Source of the DNA: Pseudomonas sp. SL4(2022)
GTDB taxonomy: Bacteria; Pseudomonadota; Gammaproteobacteria; Pseudomonadales; Pseudomonadaceae
Assembly (NCBI RefSeq): GCF_026625725.1
Contig: NZ_CP113060.1
Span: 3,974,001 to 4,038,000 of the forward strand
Direction: 5' to 3'
DNA length: 64,000 nt
A program made the position numbers and the translations under genes. The notes below the pieces were generated by a model. The model did no database searches. It worked only from the letters and a program-made list of their open reading frames with translations, and was not told where the DNA came from. Of the stretch, positions 23,722-32,750 are shown one piece after another. Position 1 is the first letter of the stretch. Every line of letters starts with the position of its first letter.

Positions 23722-26553
23722 TTAAACAGTAAAGGCGTCTTGCAGGAGTTTTTCCTGCTGTTCGGCGTGCATCGATGCATAACCACAGGCTGGTGCAGCA
23801 GAGGCATCACGACCGGCGTACTCGAGGAACAGCGCTTTCTTGTGCGCTGTCGCCACGCGACGCATGTGATGCTGGCTGCAGTACCAAGCGCCCTGGTTCA
23901 TCGGCTCTTCCTGACACCAGACGATGTGCTTGAGGTTCTTGTACGGGGCAATTGCCTCGGCCAGATCATCTTCCGGGAACGGATAGAGCTGCTCGATACG
24001 CACGATGGCGATGTCTTCGCGGCCTTCATTGCGGCGCTTCTCCAGCAGGTCGTAGTAGACCTTGCCGCTGCACAGCACCAGGCGCTCGACTTTCTTCGGA
24101 TCGATTGCATCCAGTTCCGGAATCACGGTCTGGAACGAGCCTTCGGCCAGATCTTCCAGGGTCGAGATGGCCAATTTGTGGCGCAGCAGCGACTTCGGCG
24201 TCAATACGACCAATGGCTTGCGCAGCGGGCGAATCACCTGGCGACGCAGCAAGTGGTAGATCTGTGCTGGAGTGGTCGGCACAGCAACCTGCATGTTGTG
24301 CTCGGCGCACAGCTGCAGATAACGCTCCAGACGCGCCGAGCTGTGCTCAGGCCCCTGCCCTTCATAACCGTGCGGCAGCAGCATGGTCAGACCGCACAGA
24401 CGGCCCCATTTGTGCTCACCACTGGAAATGAACTGGTCGAACACCACCTGGGCACCGTTGGCGAAGTCACCGAACTGCGCTTCCCAGATCACCAGCGCAT
24501 TTGGCTGGGTGGTGGCGTAACCGTATTCGAAAGCCAGTACAGCCTCTTCCGAAAGGAAGGAGTCATACAGCTCAAATTGAGGCTGCCCTTCGTACAGGGT
24601 CTTGAGCGGGACGAACGCGCTGGCATCCTTCTGGTTATGCAGCACCGCATGACGGTGCGAGAAGGTGCCACGACCTATGTCCTGGCCGGTCATACGGATC
24701 GGGTGGCCTTCAAACAGCAGGGTGGCGTACGCCATGGTTTCGGCGTAGCCCCAGTTGATCGGCAGCGCACCAGCACCCATCTTTTGACGGTCTTCAAGGA
24801 TCTTCGCCACCTGGCGCTGAACCACGAAGCCTTCCGGGATTTCCAATAACTTGTTGGAGAGTTCCTGCAGGGTTTTCAGCTCAAAGCGCGTATCGTGACG
24901 CGCCGTCCAGGCGTGGCCCAGGTACGGACGCCAGTCAACGAACAGTTCCTTGTTCGGCTCTTTGACCAGACTCTTGACCACGTGCTGGCCGTTATCCAGC
25001 GCCGTGCGGTATTCGTCGATCTTGGCCTGAACCTCTTCAACCGATTGACGCGCGGCAGCAGTCAGAGCATCGGCATACAGCTCACGGGTGGTGCGCTGTT
25101 TGGTGATCTGCTGATACATGATCGGCTGAGTGCCGCTCGGCTCGTCGGCCTCGTTGTGGCCACGACGGCGGTAGCAGACCAGGTCAATGACCACGTCACG
25201 CTTGTACTGCATGCGGTAATCGACGGCCAACTGAGTAACAAACAGCACGGCTTCTGGGTCATCCCCGTTCACGTGCAGGATCGGCGCCTGAATCATCTTG
25301 GCAACATCCGTGCAGTACTCGGTGGAACGAGAGTCCAGCGGGTTGCTGATGGTGAAACCGACCTGGTTGTTGATCACAATGTGGATGGTGCCGCCCGTCT
25401 TGAAGCCACGGGTCTGGGACATCTGGAAGGTTTCCATGACCACACCCTGACCGGCAAATGCCGCATCACCGTGCAGGGAAACTGGCAGTACTTTCTCGCC
25501 GATCGCGTCATTACGACGGTCCTGACGGGCGCGTACCGAACCTTCGACCACCGGAGAAACGATCTCCAGGTGCGACGGGTTGAACGCCATCGCCAGGTGC
25601 ACTTCGCCACCGGCAGTCATCACGTTGGACGAGAAACCCTGGTGGTATTTCACGTCACCGGAGGACAGGCCTTCGGTTTTCTTGCCTTCGAATTCGTCGA
25701 ACAGGTCGCGTGGGTTCTTGCCGAAGGTGTTGACCAGCACGTTGAGACGACCACGGTGGGCCATGCCAATGACGATTTCCTTGGTACCGTAGGAACCGGA
25801 ACGTTGGATCACTTCATCGAGCAGCGGAATCAGGCTCTCGCCGCCCTCCAGACCAAAGCGCTTGGTGCCTGGGTATTTGGTGCCCAGGTACTTTTCCAAG
25901 CCTTCGGCAGCCGTCAGACGTTCAAGCAGGTGGCTCTGCACGTCGACGGAGAATTGCGGACGACCGCGTACGCTTTCAAGACGCTGCTGGAACCAGCTGC
26001 GCTGCTCGGAATCGACGATGTGGGTGAATTCGGCGCCGATGGTGCGGCAATATGTCTGCTGCAATGCATCGCGAATTTCGCGCAGAGTAGCTTCTTCCTT
26101 GCCAATGAACAGACCACCGGTACGGAAAGTGGTGTCCAGATCGGCATCGGTCAGGCCGTAGTGATTGATCGCCAGATCAGCCGGAACAGGACGCTGCCAG
26201 AGGCCAAGCGGATCGAGTTGGGCAGCCTGATGGCCACGCATGCGATAGGCCTGAATCAGGCGCAGCACTTCGACTTGCTTCTTCTCGTGTTCACTGCTCA
26301 CGCTGCCAGCAGACACTGGTTGCGCGCGGCGCTGGTTTTTTGCGAGCAGAACGAAATGATCGCGAATCGTAGAATGCGATACGTCTGTGGCGGCGCTGCC
26401 GTCAGTCGGCAACTTCTGGAAGTAAGTGCGCCACTCTTCTGGCACAGCGTTGGGATCGTGCAGGTAAAGCTCATAGAGCTCTTCCACATAGGCAGCGTTA
26501 CCACCGGATAGGTGGGCACTGTCCCACATGCGCTGCATCACGCTTTCTTGCAT
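23722..26553 (-). CDS. sucA: 2-oxoglutarate dehydrogenase E1
   Basis: The 943-residue thiamine-diphosphate E1 component decarboxylates 2-oxoglutarate and succinylates SucB. MQESVMQRMWDSAHLSGGNA matches the E. coli N-terminus pattern. GMAHRGRLNVL, HQGFSSNVMTAGGEVHLA, the HEADEP-type loop GHNEADEPSGTQP and the C-terminal transketolase-like part (FEYGYATTQPNALVIWEAQF) are typical. GAGGGTG lies 8-9 bp before the ATG. A 250-bp gap with a hairpin separates it from sdhB, so sucA may also have its own promoter. Confidence 0.97.
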   Translation of the reverse strand: MQESVMQRMWDSAHLSGGNAAYVEELYELYLHDPNAVPEEWRTYFQKLPTDGSAATDVSHSTIRDHFVLLAKNQRRAQPVSAGSVSSEHEKKQVEVLRLIQAYRMRGHQAAQLDPLGLWQRPVPADLAINHYGLTDADLDTTFRTGGLFIGKEEATLREIRDALQQTYCRTIGAEFTHIVDSEQRSWFQQRLESVRGRPQFSVDVQSHLLERLTAAEGLEKYLGTKYPGTKRFGLEGGESLIPLLDEVIQRSGSYGTKEIVIGMAHRGRLNVLVNTFGKNPRDLFDEFEGKKTEGLSSGDVKYHQGFSSNVMTAGGEVHLAMAFNPSHLEIVSPVVEGSVRARQDRRNDAIGEKVLPVSLHGDAAFAGQGVVMETFQMSQTRGFKTGGTIHIVINNQVGFTISNPLDSRSTEYCTDVAKMIQAPILHVNGDDPEAVLFVTQLAVDYRMQYKRDVVIDLVCYRRRGHNEADEPSGTQPIMYQQITKQRTTRELYADALTAAARQSVEEVQAKIDEYRTALDNGQHVVKSLVKEPNKELFVDWRPYLGHAWTARHDTRFELKTLQELSNKLLEIPEGFVVQRQVAKILEDRQKMGAGALPINWGYAETMAYATLLFEGHPIRMTGQDIGRGTFSHRHAVLHNQKDASAFVPLKTLYEGQPQFELYDSFLSEEAVLAFEYGYATTQPNALVIWEAQFGDFANGAQVVFDQFISSGEHKWGRLCGLTMLLPHGYEGQGPEHSSARLERYLQLCAEHNMQVAVPTTPAQIYHLLRRQVIRPLRKPLVVLTPKSLLRHKLAISTLEDLAEGSFQTVIPELDAIDPKKVERLVLCSGKVYYDLLEKRRNEGREDIAIVRIEQLYPFPEDDLAEAIAPYKNLKHIVWCQEEPMNQGAWYCSQHHMRRVATAHKKALFLEYAGRDASAAPACGYASMHAEQQEKLLQDAFTV

Positions 26554-26744
26554 GCTTGGTCACCCTCGGTAAGGGGACACCACCGGCGTAGAAACCGCAT
26601 GGTTTGCCAGTCCTGAAGCAGCGACTGGTAAGCCACTACGGATCCCGCAGATAGTCCGGGCACCAGCCCGGATGCCCCTGCTGGTCGTCATATTTTTCAA
26701 AATCAGGATCCACCGCTTTGTGAGCAGCAGTCCTGGCTATAAGT

Positions 26745-26772
26745 GCGGCGCTGGGGTTGAAGCCAGCGCCGC
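26745..26772. repeat. Palindrome between sdhB and sucA
   Basis: GCGGCGCTGG (26745-26754) is perfectly complementary to CCAGCGCCGC (26763-26772) with an 8-base loop, 32 bp after the sdhB stop. No T-run follows on the minus strand. The rest of this 250-bp gap shows nothing I can name. Confidence 0.7.
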
Positions 26773-26803
26773 AGGTGTTACAGGTCTAGCAAACAACTGT
26801 GAA

Positions 26804-27511
26804 TCAGGTACCGCTCTGCAGCAGCATGTTGCGTACGTGGCCGATCGCCTTGGTCGGGTTCAGGCCTTTCGGGCAAACGTTCACGCAGTTCATGATGCCT
26901 CGGCAGCGGAACACGCTGAACGGGTCATCCAGCGACGCCAGACGCTCTTCGGTCTTGGTGTCACGGCTGTCCGCCAGGAAGCGATAAGCCTGCAGCAGCG
27001 CAGCTGGGCCAAGGAACTTGTCAGGGTTCCACCAGAACGACGGGCAGCTGGTGGAGCAGCACGCGCACAGAATGCACTCGTACAAACCGTCCAGTTTCTC
27101 GCGCTCTTCCGGTGTCTGCAGACGTTCGATGGCCGGAGCCGGCGTATCGTTCTGCAGAAATGGCTGCACCTTCTCGTATTGCTTGTAAAAGATGCTCATA
27201 TCGACAGCCAGGTCACGAATGACCGGCAGGCCAGGCAGCGGGCGAATCACCAGCTTGCCGCCTTTGAGCCCCGCTGCGGACAGCGGAGTGATGCAGGCCA
27301 GGCCATTCTTGCCGTTGATGTTCATTCCGTCGGAACCGCAAACGCCTTCACGGCAGGAGCGACGGTAGGAGAAACCCTCGTCCTGTTCCTTGATCAGCGC
27401 CAGCACGTCAAGAACCATGATGTCCTTGCCACCGGTGTCGACCTGGAAATCCTGCATGAACGGAGCAGCATCTTTCTCCGGGTTGTAACGATATACACTG
27501 ACTTGCAACAT
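26804..27511 (-). CDS. sdhB: Succinate dehydrogenase iron-sulfur subunit
   Basis: SdhB carries electrons from SdhA to quinone. The 235 residues have the three cluster motifs in order: CREGVCGSDGMNINGKNGLAC (2Fe-2S), CILCACCSTSC (4Fe-4S) and CRGIMNCVNVCPKGLNP (3Fe-4S). The ATG at 27511 gives the usual N-terminus MLQVSVYRYNPEKD; a GTG three codons upstream is possible. The gap to sdhA is only 11 bp, so the two are in one operon. Confidence 0.96.
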   Translation of the reverse strand: MLQVSVYRYNPEKDAAPFMQDFQVDTGGKDIMVLDVLALIKEQDEGFSYRRSCREGVCGSDGMNINGKNGLACITPLSAAGLKGGKLVIRPLPGLPVIRDLAVDMSIFYKQYEKVQPFLQNDTPAPAIERLQTPEEREKLDGLYECILCACCSTSCPSFWWNPDKFLGPAALLQAYRFLADSRDTKTEERLASLDDPFSVFRCRGIMNCVNVCPKGLNPTKAIGHVRNMLLQSGT

Positions 27512-27522
27512 ATCAGGCACCC

Positions 27523-29295
27523 TTAATAAGTCCGGACCTTGGGTTCAAACGCTGGAACTGTCTTCGGCGAGAAGTTGACCGAACGCTTGCTCACGCGCTT
27601 CTCACCTGGGAAGTACAGGGAGTGGCACAGCCAGTTTTCGTCGTCACGTTCTTCGAAGTCTTCACGAGCGTGAGCACCACGGGATTCTTTACGAACCTCG
27701 GCGGCGATCGCAGTGGCTTCTGCCACTTCGAGAAGGTTTTGCAGTTCCAATGCTTCGATACGCGCAGTGTTGAATGCCTGGCTCTTGTCCGCGATCTTGA
27801 CGCTCGCGATCCGCTCACGCAGGTCGGCCAGTTGGGTAATACCTTTTTGCATGTACTCGCCGGTACGGAATACACCGAAGTAGTTTTGCATGCACTGTTG
27901 CAGTTCCTTACGCAGCGGGGCGACATCTTCGCCGCTGGTGCGCTCGTTGACGCCGGCCAGACGCTTGAGCGACAGCTCAATGTCGGTTTCGCTGGCACCA
28001 CGCACTTCCACGCCTTCTTTCAGCGCTTTTTCCAAGTGCAGGCCAGCAGCGCGACCAAATACCACTAGGTCCAGCAGCGAGTTGCCGCCCAGACGGTTGG
28101 CACCGTGTACCGATACGCACGCCACTTCGCCTACAGCGAACAAGCCTTCGATGATTTTGTCGTTACCGTTGGCATCCTGAGTGATGGCCTGGCCATGAAT
28201 GTTGGTCGGCACACCGCCCATCATGTAGTGGCAGGTCGGAATCACTGGCACCGGAGCAACAACCGGGTCAACGTGGGCGAAGGTCTTCGACAGTTCGCAG
28301 ATACCTGGCAGACGGCTGTGCAAGACGTCTTCGCCGAGGTGATCAAGCTTCAGCAGTACGTGGTCTTTGTCAGGGCCACAGCCATTGCCGGCAATAACTT
28401 CCTTGACCATCGAACGGGCAACCACATCACGGCCCGCCAAGTCTTTGGCGTTCGGCGCGTAGCGCTCCATGAAACGCTCGCCATGGGCGTTGATGAGATA
28501 ACCACCTTCACCACGGCAACCTTCAGTAACCAGTACACCTGCACCGGCAATACCGGTCGGGTGGAACTGCCACATCTCGATATCCTGCACGGGCACACCA
28601 GCGCGCAGGGCCATGCCCACGCCGTCACCGGTGTTGATCAGAGCGTTGGTGGTGGAAGCGTAAATGCGACCGGCACCGCCAGTGGCCAGAACCACAGCCT
28701 TGGAACGGATGTAGACGGTTTCACCCGTTTCGATGCAGATGGCGATCACACCGACGATGGCGCCATCCTGGTTCTTCACCAGATCCACTGCGTACCACTC
28801 GTTGAGGAACGAGGTGCCGGCCTTCAGGTTGGCCTGGTACAGGGTGTGCAGCAGTGCGTGCCCAGTACGGTCGGCCGCCGCGCAGGTACGCGCAGCCTGA
28901 GTTGGGTTGTTCGGACCCTTGGACTGGCCACCGAACGGACGCTGATAGATGCGCCCCTGTTCGGTACGGGAGAACGGCAGGCCCATGTGTTCGAGTTCGA
29001 ATACGGCTTCTGGCCCCACAGAACACATGTATTCGATAGCGTCCTGGTCACCGATATAGTCCGAGCCCTTAACGGTGTCGTACATGTGCCAGCGCCAATC
29101 ATCATTCGGATCGGCCGAAGCGATGGCGCAAGTGATGCCACCCTGAGCAGATACAGTGTGCGAACGGGTCGGAAAGACCTTGGTCACCACTGCGGTTTTA
29201 TGCCCCCCCTGAGCCAACTGCAGTGCAGCGCGCATACCCGCGCCGCCGCCACCCACGATGATGGCGTCATAAGAAAGAGTGCGAATGCTTGTCAT
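27523..29295 (-). CDS. sdhA: Succinate dehydrogenase flavoprotein subunit
   Basis: SdhA oxidises succinate to fumarate with covalently bound FAD. The 590 residues show DAIIVGGGGAGMRAALQLA, the FAD-linking histidine in RSHTVSAQGG, the substrate-binding HPTGIAGAGVLVTEGCRGEGG region, and the catalytic arginine area around MGGVPTNIHGQ. It begins three bases after the sdhD stop and ends 11 bp before sdhB. Confidence 0.97.
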   Translation of the reverse strand: MTSIRTLSYDAIIVGGGGAGMRAALQLAQGGHKTAVVTKVFPTRSHTVSAQGGITCAIASADPNDDWRWHMYDTVKGSDYIGDQDAIEYMCSVGPEAVFELEHMGLPFSRTEQGRIYQRPFGGQSKGPNNPTQAARTCAAADRTGHALLHTLYQANLKAGTSFLNEWYAVDLVKNQDGAIVGVIAICIETGETVYIRSKAVVLATGGAGRIYASTTNALINTGDGVGMALRAGVPVQDIEMWQFHPTGIAGAGVLVTEGCRGEGGYLINAHGERFMERYAPNAKDLAGRDVVARSMVKEVIAGNGCGPDKDHVLLKLDHLGEDVLHSRLPGICELSKTFAHVDPVVAPVPVIPTCHYMMGGVPTNIHGQAITQDANGNDKIIEGLFAVGEVACVSVHGANRLGGNSLLDLVVFGRAAGLHLEKALKEGVEVRGASETDIELSLKRLAGVNERTSGEDVAPLRKELQQCMQNYFGVFRTGEYMQKGITQLADLRERIASVKIADKSQAFNTARIEALELQNLLEVAEATAIAAEVRKESRGAHAREDFEERDDENWLCHSLYFPGEKRVSKRSVNFSPKTVPAFEPKVRTY

Positions 29296-29298
29296 GGA

Positions 29299-29667
29299 TC
29301 AGTTACCCCAAAAAATCTGCACGCCCCAGGCAAAGAACGCGAACATGACAACGCCACACGCGGCCTGGAACAGAAAACGCACTACAGTCGCCCACTTACC
29401 CAGCGCCATCGGCGTCAGGTAGTCGGTGGAAATGGTCCACATGCCAACCCAGGCGTGAACGCTGAGCGCCACCAGGGACAGTAGACTGAAGATGCGCATT
29501 GCGTTATTGGAGAACAGTGCATGCCACTCGGCATAACCCAGACCAGGGTTTGCCACTACAAAACCGAGCAGAAAAAGCACATAAACCGCGAGGACGACAG
29601 CCGACACACGCTGTGCCATCCAGTCATACAGACCGGAGCGCGAGAAGTTAGTGACGTTGGTTACCAT
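29299..29667 (-). CDS. sdhD: Succinate dehydrogenase membrane anchor subunit D
   Basis: The 122-residue inner-membrane anchor binds heme b and quinone with SdhC. MVTNVTNFSRSGLYDWMAQR is followed by three membrane segments: VVLAVYVLFLLGFVVA, FSLLSLVALSVHAWVGMWTI (with the heme-ligand-type histidine) and VRFLFQAACGVVMFAFFAWG. The ATG is at 29667. In this sequence the upstream sdhC frame reads straight through into it, because of one extra base in a C run at 29675-29680. Confidence 0.9.
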   Translation of the reverse strand: MVTNVTNFSRSGLYDWMAQRVSAVVLAVYVLFLLGFVVANPGLGYAEWHALFSNNAMRIFSLLSLVALSVHAWVGMWTISTDYLTPMALGKWATVVRFLFQAACGVVMFAFFAWGVQIFWGN

Positions 29668-30036
29668 ATCCACACCCCCCAGCAGCACGATCACGATCGT
29701 CGAAACGACCAGAACGATTTTCGAGCCCAGCTTGCCGCCTTCCAGCGTCTCACCGATGCCCAGGTCCATGATCAAGTGGCGTACACCAGCCACCAGGTGG
29801 TACAGCAGAGCGGACAACAAACCCCAAATCACGAACTTGGCCAGCGGGCTGGTCAGACACTCTTTCACCTCGGCAAAACCTTCTGCTGATGCCAGCGACT
29901 TGTCGAGCCCATACAGCAGCACGGCAATGCCGAAGAACAGAATGATTCCAGAAACGCGGTGAAGGAATGACGTAACGCCAGTGATAGGAAGTTTGATCGT
30001 CCTAAGGTCTAGGTTTACAGGTCTTTGGCTATTCAC
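29661..30036 (-). CDS. sdhC: Succinate dehydrogenase cytochrome b556 subunit, apparent 3' frameshift
   Basis: SdhC is the other membrane anchor. It begins VNSQRPVNLDLRTIKLPITG at a GTG (30036) and has three membrane segments, with the heme ligand histidine in YHLVAGVRHLIMDLG. Family members end LLGVWIW-stop, just before the sdhD start. Here a run of six bases (29675-29680; G on the coding strand) gives LLGGVDMV and continues into sdhD. With five bases the frame ends at TAA 29661-29663, giving 124 residues. A real fusion would put the SdhD N-terminus on the wrong side of the membrane, so an indel error or mutation is more likely. Confidence 0.88.
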
Positions 30037-30168
30037 GGCTTTTTTATCACACTGAGAGCCCCTAACTATCAGGGCAAAGTTGTCGGGAGGTGCACTGGTC
30101 AGGTACCCATCACCCAAGGAGTGACAACCACCAAAATACGGGCTAAAGCCCTTGGTAGCTGGGCGCAG

Positions 30169-30197
30169 AGTATAGACAGTTAGGTTACTAATGACAA
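30169..30197 (-). promoter_or_regulatory. Sigma-70 promoter of sdhCDAB
   Basis: On the minus strand TTGTCA (30192-30197) and TATACT (30169-30174) are 17 bp apart. The RNA would start near 30162, about 125 bases before the sdhC GTG, leaving a long untranslated leader that includes a small GGGCT/AGCCC hairpin (30140-30151). Confidence 0.7.
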
Positions 30198-30312
30198 CGC
30201 AAAGCCCCCTACCTAAAAGCGCATTGCACCGCGTTAATAAATGGCGTAATAGAAGCCCTTAACGCACCCTAAAATCGCCCGCAAACCCTTCTGCCATCTG
30301 GGTTTTCGCAAA

Positions 30313-30340
30313 TTGACATTCGAATTTATCCCACTATAGT
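30313..30340 (+). promoter_or_regulatory. Sigma-70 promoter of gltA
   Basis: TTGACA (30313-30318) and TATAGT (30335-30340) are separated by 16 bp, a near-consensus pair about 50-60 bp upstream of the gltA ribosome site. It shares the 363-bp gap with the divergent sdhC promoter. Confidence 0.75.
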
Positions 30341-30399
30341 GGTGCGGGCCCTGCGTGGGGGGCAGTCAGATGATTTCAAGCATAACTAGGAGGCCACAC

Positions 30400-31674
30400 A
30401 TGGCTGACAAAAAAGCGCAGTTGATCATCGAGGGCGCAGCCCCCGTCGAGCTGCCCATTTTAACTGGCACCGTTGGTCCCGATGTAATTGACGTACGGGG
30501 CTTAACTGCCACGGGCCGTTTCACTTTTGATCCTGGCTTTATGTCCACCGCTTCGTGCGAATCGAAGATCACCTATATTGATGGTGACCAGGGCATCCTG
30601 CTGCACCGTGGCTACCCCATTGAACAGCTGGCTGAGCAATCCGATTACCTGGAAACCTGCTACCTGCTGCTAAACGGTGAACTGCCGAATGCAGAAGAAA
30701 AAGCTAAGTTTGTCAGCACCATCAAGAACCACACCATGGTTCATGAGCAGCTGAAGTCCTTCTTTAACGGTTTCCGCCGTGACGCTCACCCGATGGCCAT
30801 CATGTGCGGTGTAGTCGGCGCACTTTCGGCCTTCTACCACGATTCGCTGGACATCAATAATCCGCATCACCGCGAAGTATCGGCCATGCGCCTGGTGGCC
30901 AAGATGCCAACCATCGCCGCCATGACCTATAAGTACTCCATGGGTCAGCCGATGATGTACCCGCGTAACGACCTGAACTACGCGGAAAACTTCCTGCACA
31001 TGATGTTCAACACCCCGTGCGAGATCAAACCGATCAGCCCGGTACTGGCCAAAGCCATGGATAAGATCTTTATCCTGCACGCGGACCATGAGCAGAACGC
31101 CTCCACTTCTACCGTACGTCTTGCTGGCTCCTCGGGCGCCAACCCGTTCGCCTGTATCGCTGCTGGTATCGCCGCCCTCTGGGGTCCGGCCCACGGCGGC
31201 GCTAACGAGGCCGTACTGAGCATGCTGGATGAGATTGGCGATGTTTCGAACATCGACAAATTCATCGCCAAGGCCAAGGACAAGAACGATCCGTTCAAAC
31301 TCATGGGCTTCGGTCATCGCGTTTACAAAAACCGCGACCCGCGCGCCACTGTGATGAAGCAGACCTGCGACGAAGTATTGAAGGAACTGGGCATCACTAA
31401 CGACCCGCAGCTGCAGCTGGCGATGCGCCTCGAAGAGATCGCACTTACCGACCCTTACTTCAAGGAACGCAACCTGTACCCGAACGTTGACTTCTACTCG
31501 GGCATCATCCTCAAGGCCATCGGTATCCCGACCAGCATGTTCACCGTAATCTTCGCTCTGGCGCGGACCGTCGGCTGGATCTCGCACTGGAAGGAAATGC
31601 TCTCCAGCCCTTACAAGATTGGCCGTCCGCGCCAGCTGTACACCGGCTACAAGCAGCGTGATATGAAAAAGTAA
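30400..31674 (+). CDS. gltA: Citrate synthase
   Basis: GltA condenses oxaloacetate and acetyl-CoA. The 424 residues match the type II enzyme: MADKKAQLIIEGAAPVELPI, the catalytic histidine region LHADHEQNAST, GPAHGGANEAVL, the FGHRVYKNRDPRA loop and the catalytic Asp in NLYPNVDFYSG. AGGAGG at 30388-30393 sets ATG 30400; the frame is open upstream to 30355 but without a ribosome site. It diverges from sdhC and ends at a strong terminator, so it is transcribed alone. Confidence 0.97.
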   Translation: MADKKAQLIIEGAAPVELPILTGTVGPDVIDVRGLTATGRFTFDPGFMSTASCESKITYIDGDQGILLHRGYPIEQLAEQSDYLETCYLLLNGELPNAEEKAKFVSTIKNHTMVHEQLKSFFNGFRRDAHPMAIMCGVVGALSAFYHDSLDINNPHHREVSAMRLVAKMPTIAAMTYKYSMGQPMMYPRNDLNYAENFLHMMFNTPCEIKPISPVLAKAMDKIFILHADHEQNASTSTVRLAGSSGANPFACIAAGIAALWGPAHGGANEAVLSMLDEIGDVSNIDKFIAKAKDKNDPFKLMGFGHRVYKNRDPRATVMKQTCDEVLKELGITNDPQLQLAMRLEEIALTDPYFKERNLYPNVDFYSGIILKAIGIPTSMFTVIFALARTVGWISHWKEMLSSPYKIGRPRQLYTGYKQRDMKK

Positions 31675-31690
31675 TTTTCCACGCTGAAGA

Positions 31691-31716
31691 AAAAGGCTGC
31701 CTTGGGCAGCCTTTTT
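31691..31716. terminator. Bidirectional terminator after gltA
   Basis: AAAAGGCTGCC (31691-31701) pairs with GGCAGCCTTTT (31705-31715) around a 3-base loop, 16 bp after the gltA stop and 17 bp from the convergent START-domain gene. Confidence 0.9.
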
Positions 31717-31732
31717 CATTTCCATGCCATGG

Positions 31733-32320
31733 TTATTCGGCTAACTGTCGGAGCTTGTATAACGTGTTATACGGCGCATCCACCACAAAGCTATTAGCCA
31801 ACCAGGCAGGGACACTACCGCCGGGATCTGAACTCACCTGATAGATTACCTCGACGCTCTCCCCTTGCGCGGTAAACTGCCAGAAACCGTCCACTTTACT
31901 GACACGAACAACCCCCTCTGAACGCGGTAAATACTCAGTGTCGCCCTGCAAAATACGTAGTACTCGACCACCCGCCTCAACCTCAGTCGTCACCCGCACA
32001 ATCGAATCGCGCGGTTTTATAGGCCAAGGTGCACTGAACTGGCTGTAAACCCAACTCACGTTACCTTCTTGAGCCAGCAATCGCTGTTGGTTACATGCAT
32101 GCATCCAAGCGCATGCTTGAACGACGTCATTTTGAAGCGCAATCAACCGATCGAGTGTTGAGCGCATGCGTGTAACAGCTCGGAAAACATGAAAATCTGA
32201 ACCGTTATCAGGTTTTAGATACACCTGAATACCGGCTTCGTCCTTAACTAATTTCCAGGGTTCAGCCTGCAAGCTCCCACTCAGAAACAAAAGACCAAGG
32301 CTTAATACCAGCGCTCTCAA
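31733..32320 (-). CDS. Secreted START-domain protein
   Basis: A 195-residue protein with the lipid-transfer (START) fold. MRALVLSLGLLFLSGSLQA is a signal peptide, so it is periplasmic. The START features WKLVKDEAGIQVYLKPDNGS at the mature N-terminus, PWPIKPRDSIVRVTTEVEAG and the C-terminal helix WLANSFVVDAPYNTLYKLRQ are visible. The start is a TTG at 32320, with CGGAGAGA upstream, because the signal peptide begins there; the frame extends another 26 codons that do not look like a signal. It may bind a lipid or other hydrophobic ligand; the ligand is unknown. Confidence 0.82.
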   Translation of the reverse strand: MRALVLSLGLLFLSGSLQAEPWKLVKDEAGIQVYLKPDNGSDFHVFRAVTRMRSTLDRLIALQNDVVQACAWMHACNQQRLLAQEGNVSWVYSQFSAPWPIKPRDSIVRVTTEVEAGGRVLRILQGDTEYLPRSEGVVRVSKVDGFWQFTAQGESVEVIYQVSSDPGGSVPAWLANSFVVDAPYNTLYKLRQLAE

Positions 32321-32366
32321 ATGATCTCTCCGACTCTGCGACCAACACCTACTAGACAATTCATGC

Positions 32367-32621
32367 CTAGAAAGCCGTACTCTGTTCCCACCAGCCAATC
32401 AAAAGAATCGCTTCTTCACGCGAGTGACCACATACTTCTTCATCCGCGAGAAAGGAAGAACACACCTTGGGGCGCTCTGGCTGACCGAATATCAAGCACA
32501 TGTTATGGCTGTCTAATTGAGCACAGCGGACACCAGCAGGTTTGCCGTCAGGCATCCCGGGTATCTGAGAACTGATAGAAGGTGCAATGCAGCAAGCACC
32601 ACAACCAGCGCGACAATTCAT
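32367..32621 (-). CDS. YkgJ-family cysteine-cluster protein
   Basis: An 84-residue protein of the CxxxCxxCC Fe-S/zinc cluster family. MNCRAGCGACCIAPSISSQI holds the cysteine cluster, and two more cysteines occur in GVRCAQLD and CLIFGQPERPKVCSSF, giving the typical spacing of a metal-binding domain. The function of the family is not established. GAGGT lies 8 bp before ATG 32621. It faces the same way as the START gene, with a 46-bp gap. Confidence 0.82.
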   Translation of the reverse strand: MNCRAGCGACCIAPSISSQIPGMPDGKPAGVRCAQLDSHNMCLIFGQPERPKVCSSFLADEEVCGHSREEAILLIGWWEQSTAF

Positions 32622-32750
32622 GACAACCAACCTCAACAGCGCAAAGCACTGGATTTTACGAGGCTACCTCATGACTTGATAGTAGGTTAGCAACCTAGGC
32701 CAACGGCGAATGCTGCTCAAAAACGCTGATAAAGGATCACAAACCTGGAT

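Noticed and set aside
29299..30117. Single 272-residue SdhC-SdhD fusion protein
   Set aside because: The extra base sits in a mononucleotide run, the SdhD start and spacing are normal, and the fused topology is inconsistent with the two subunits.
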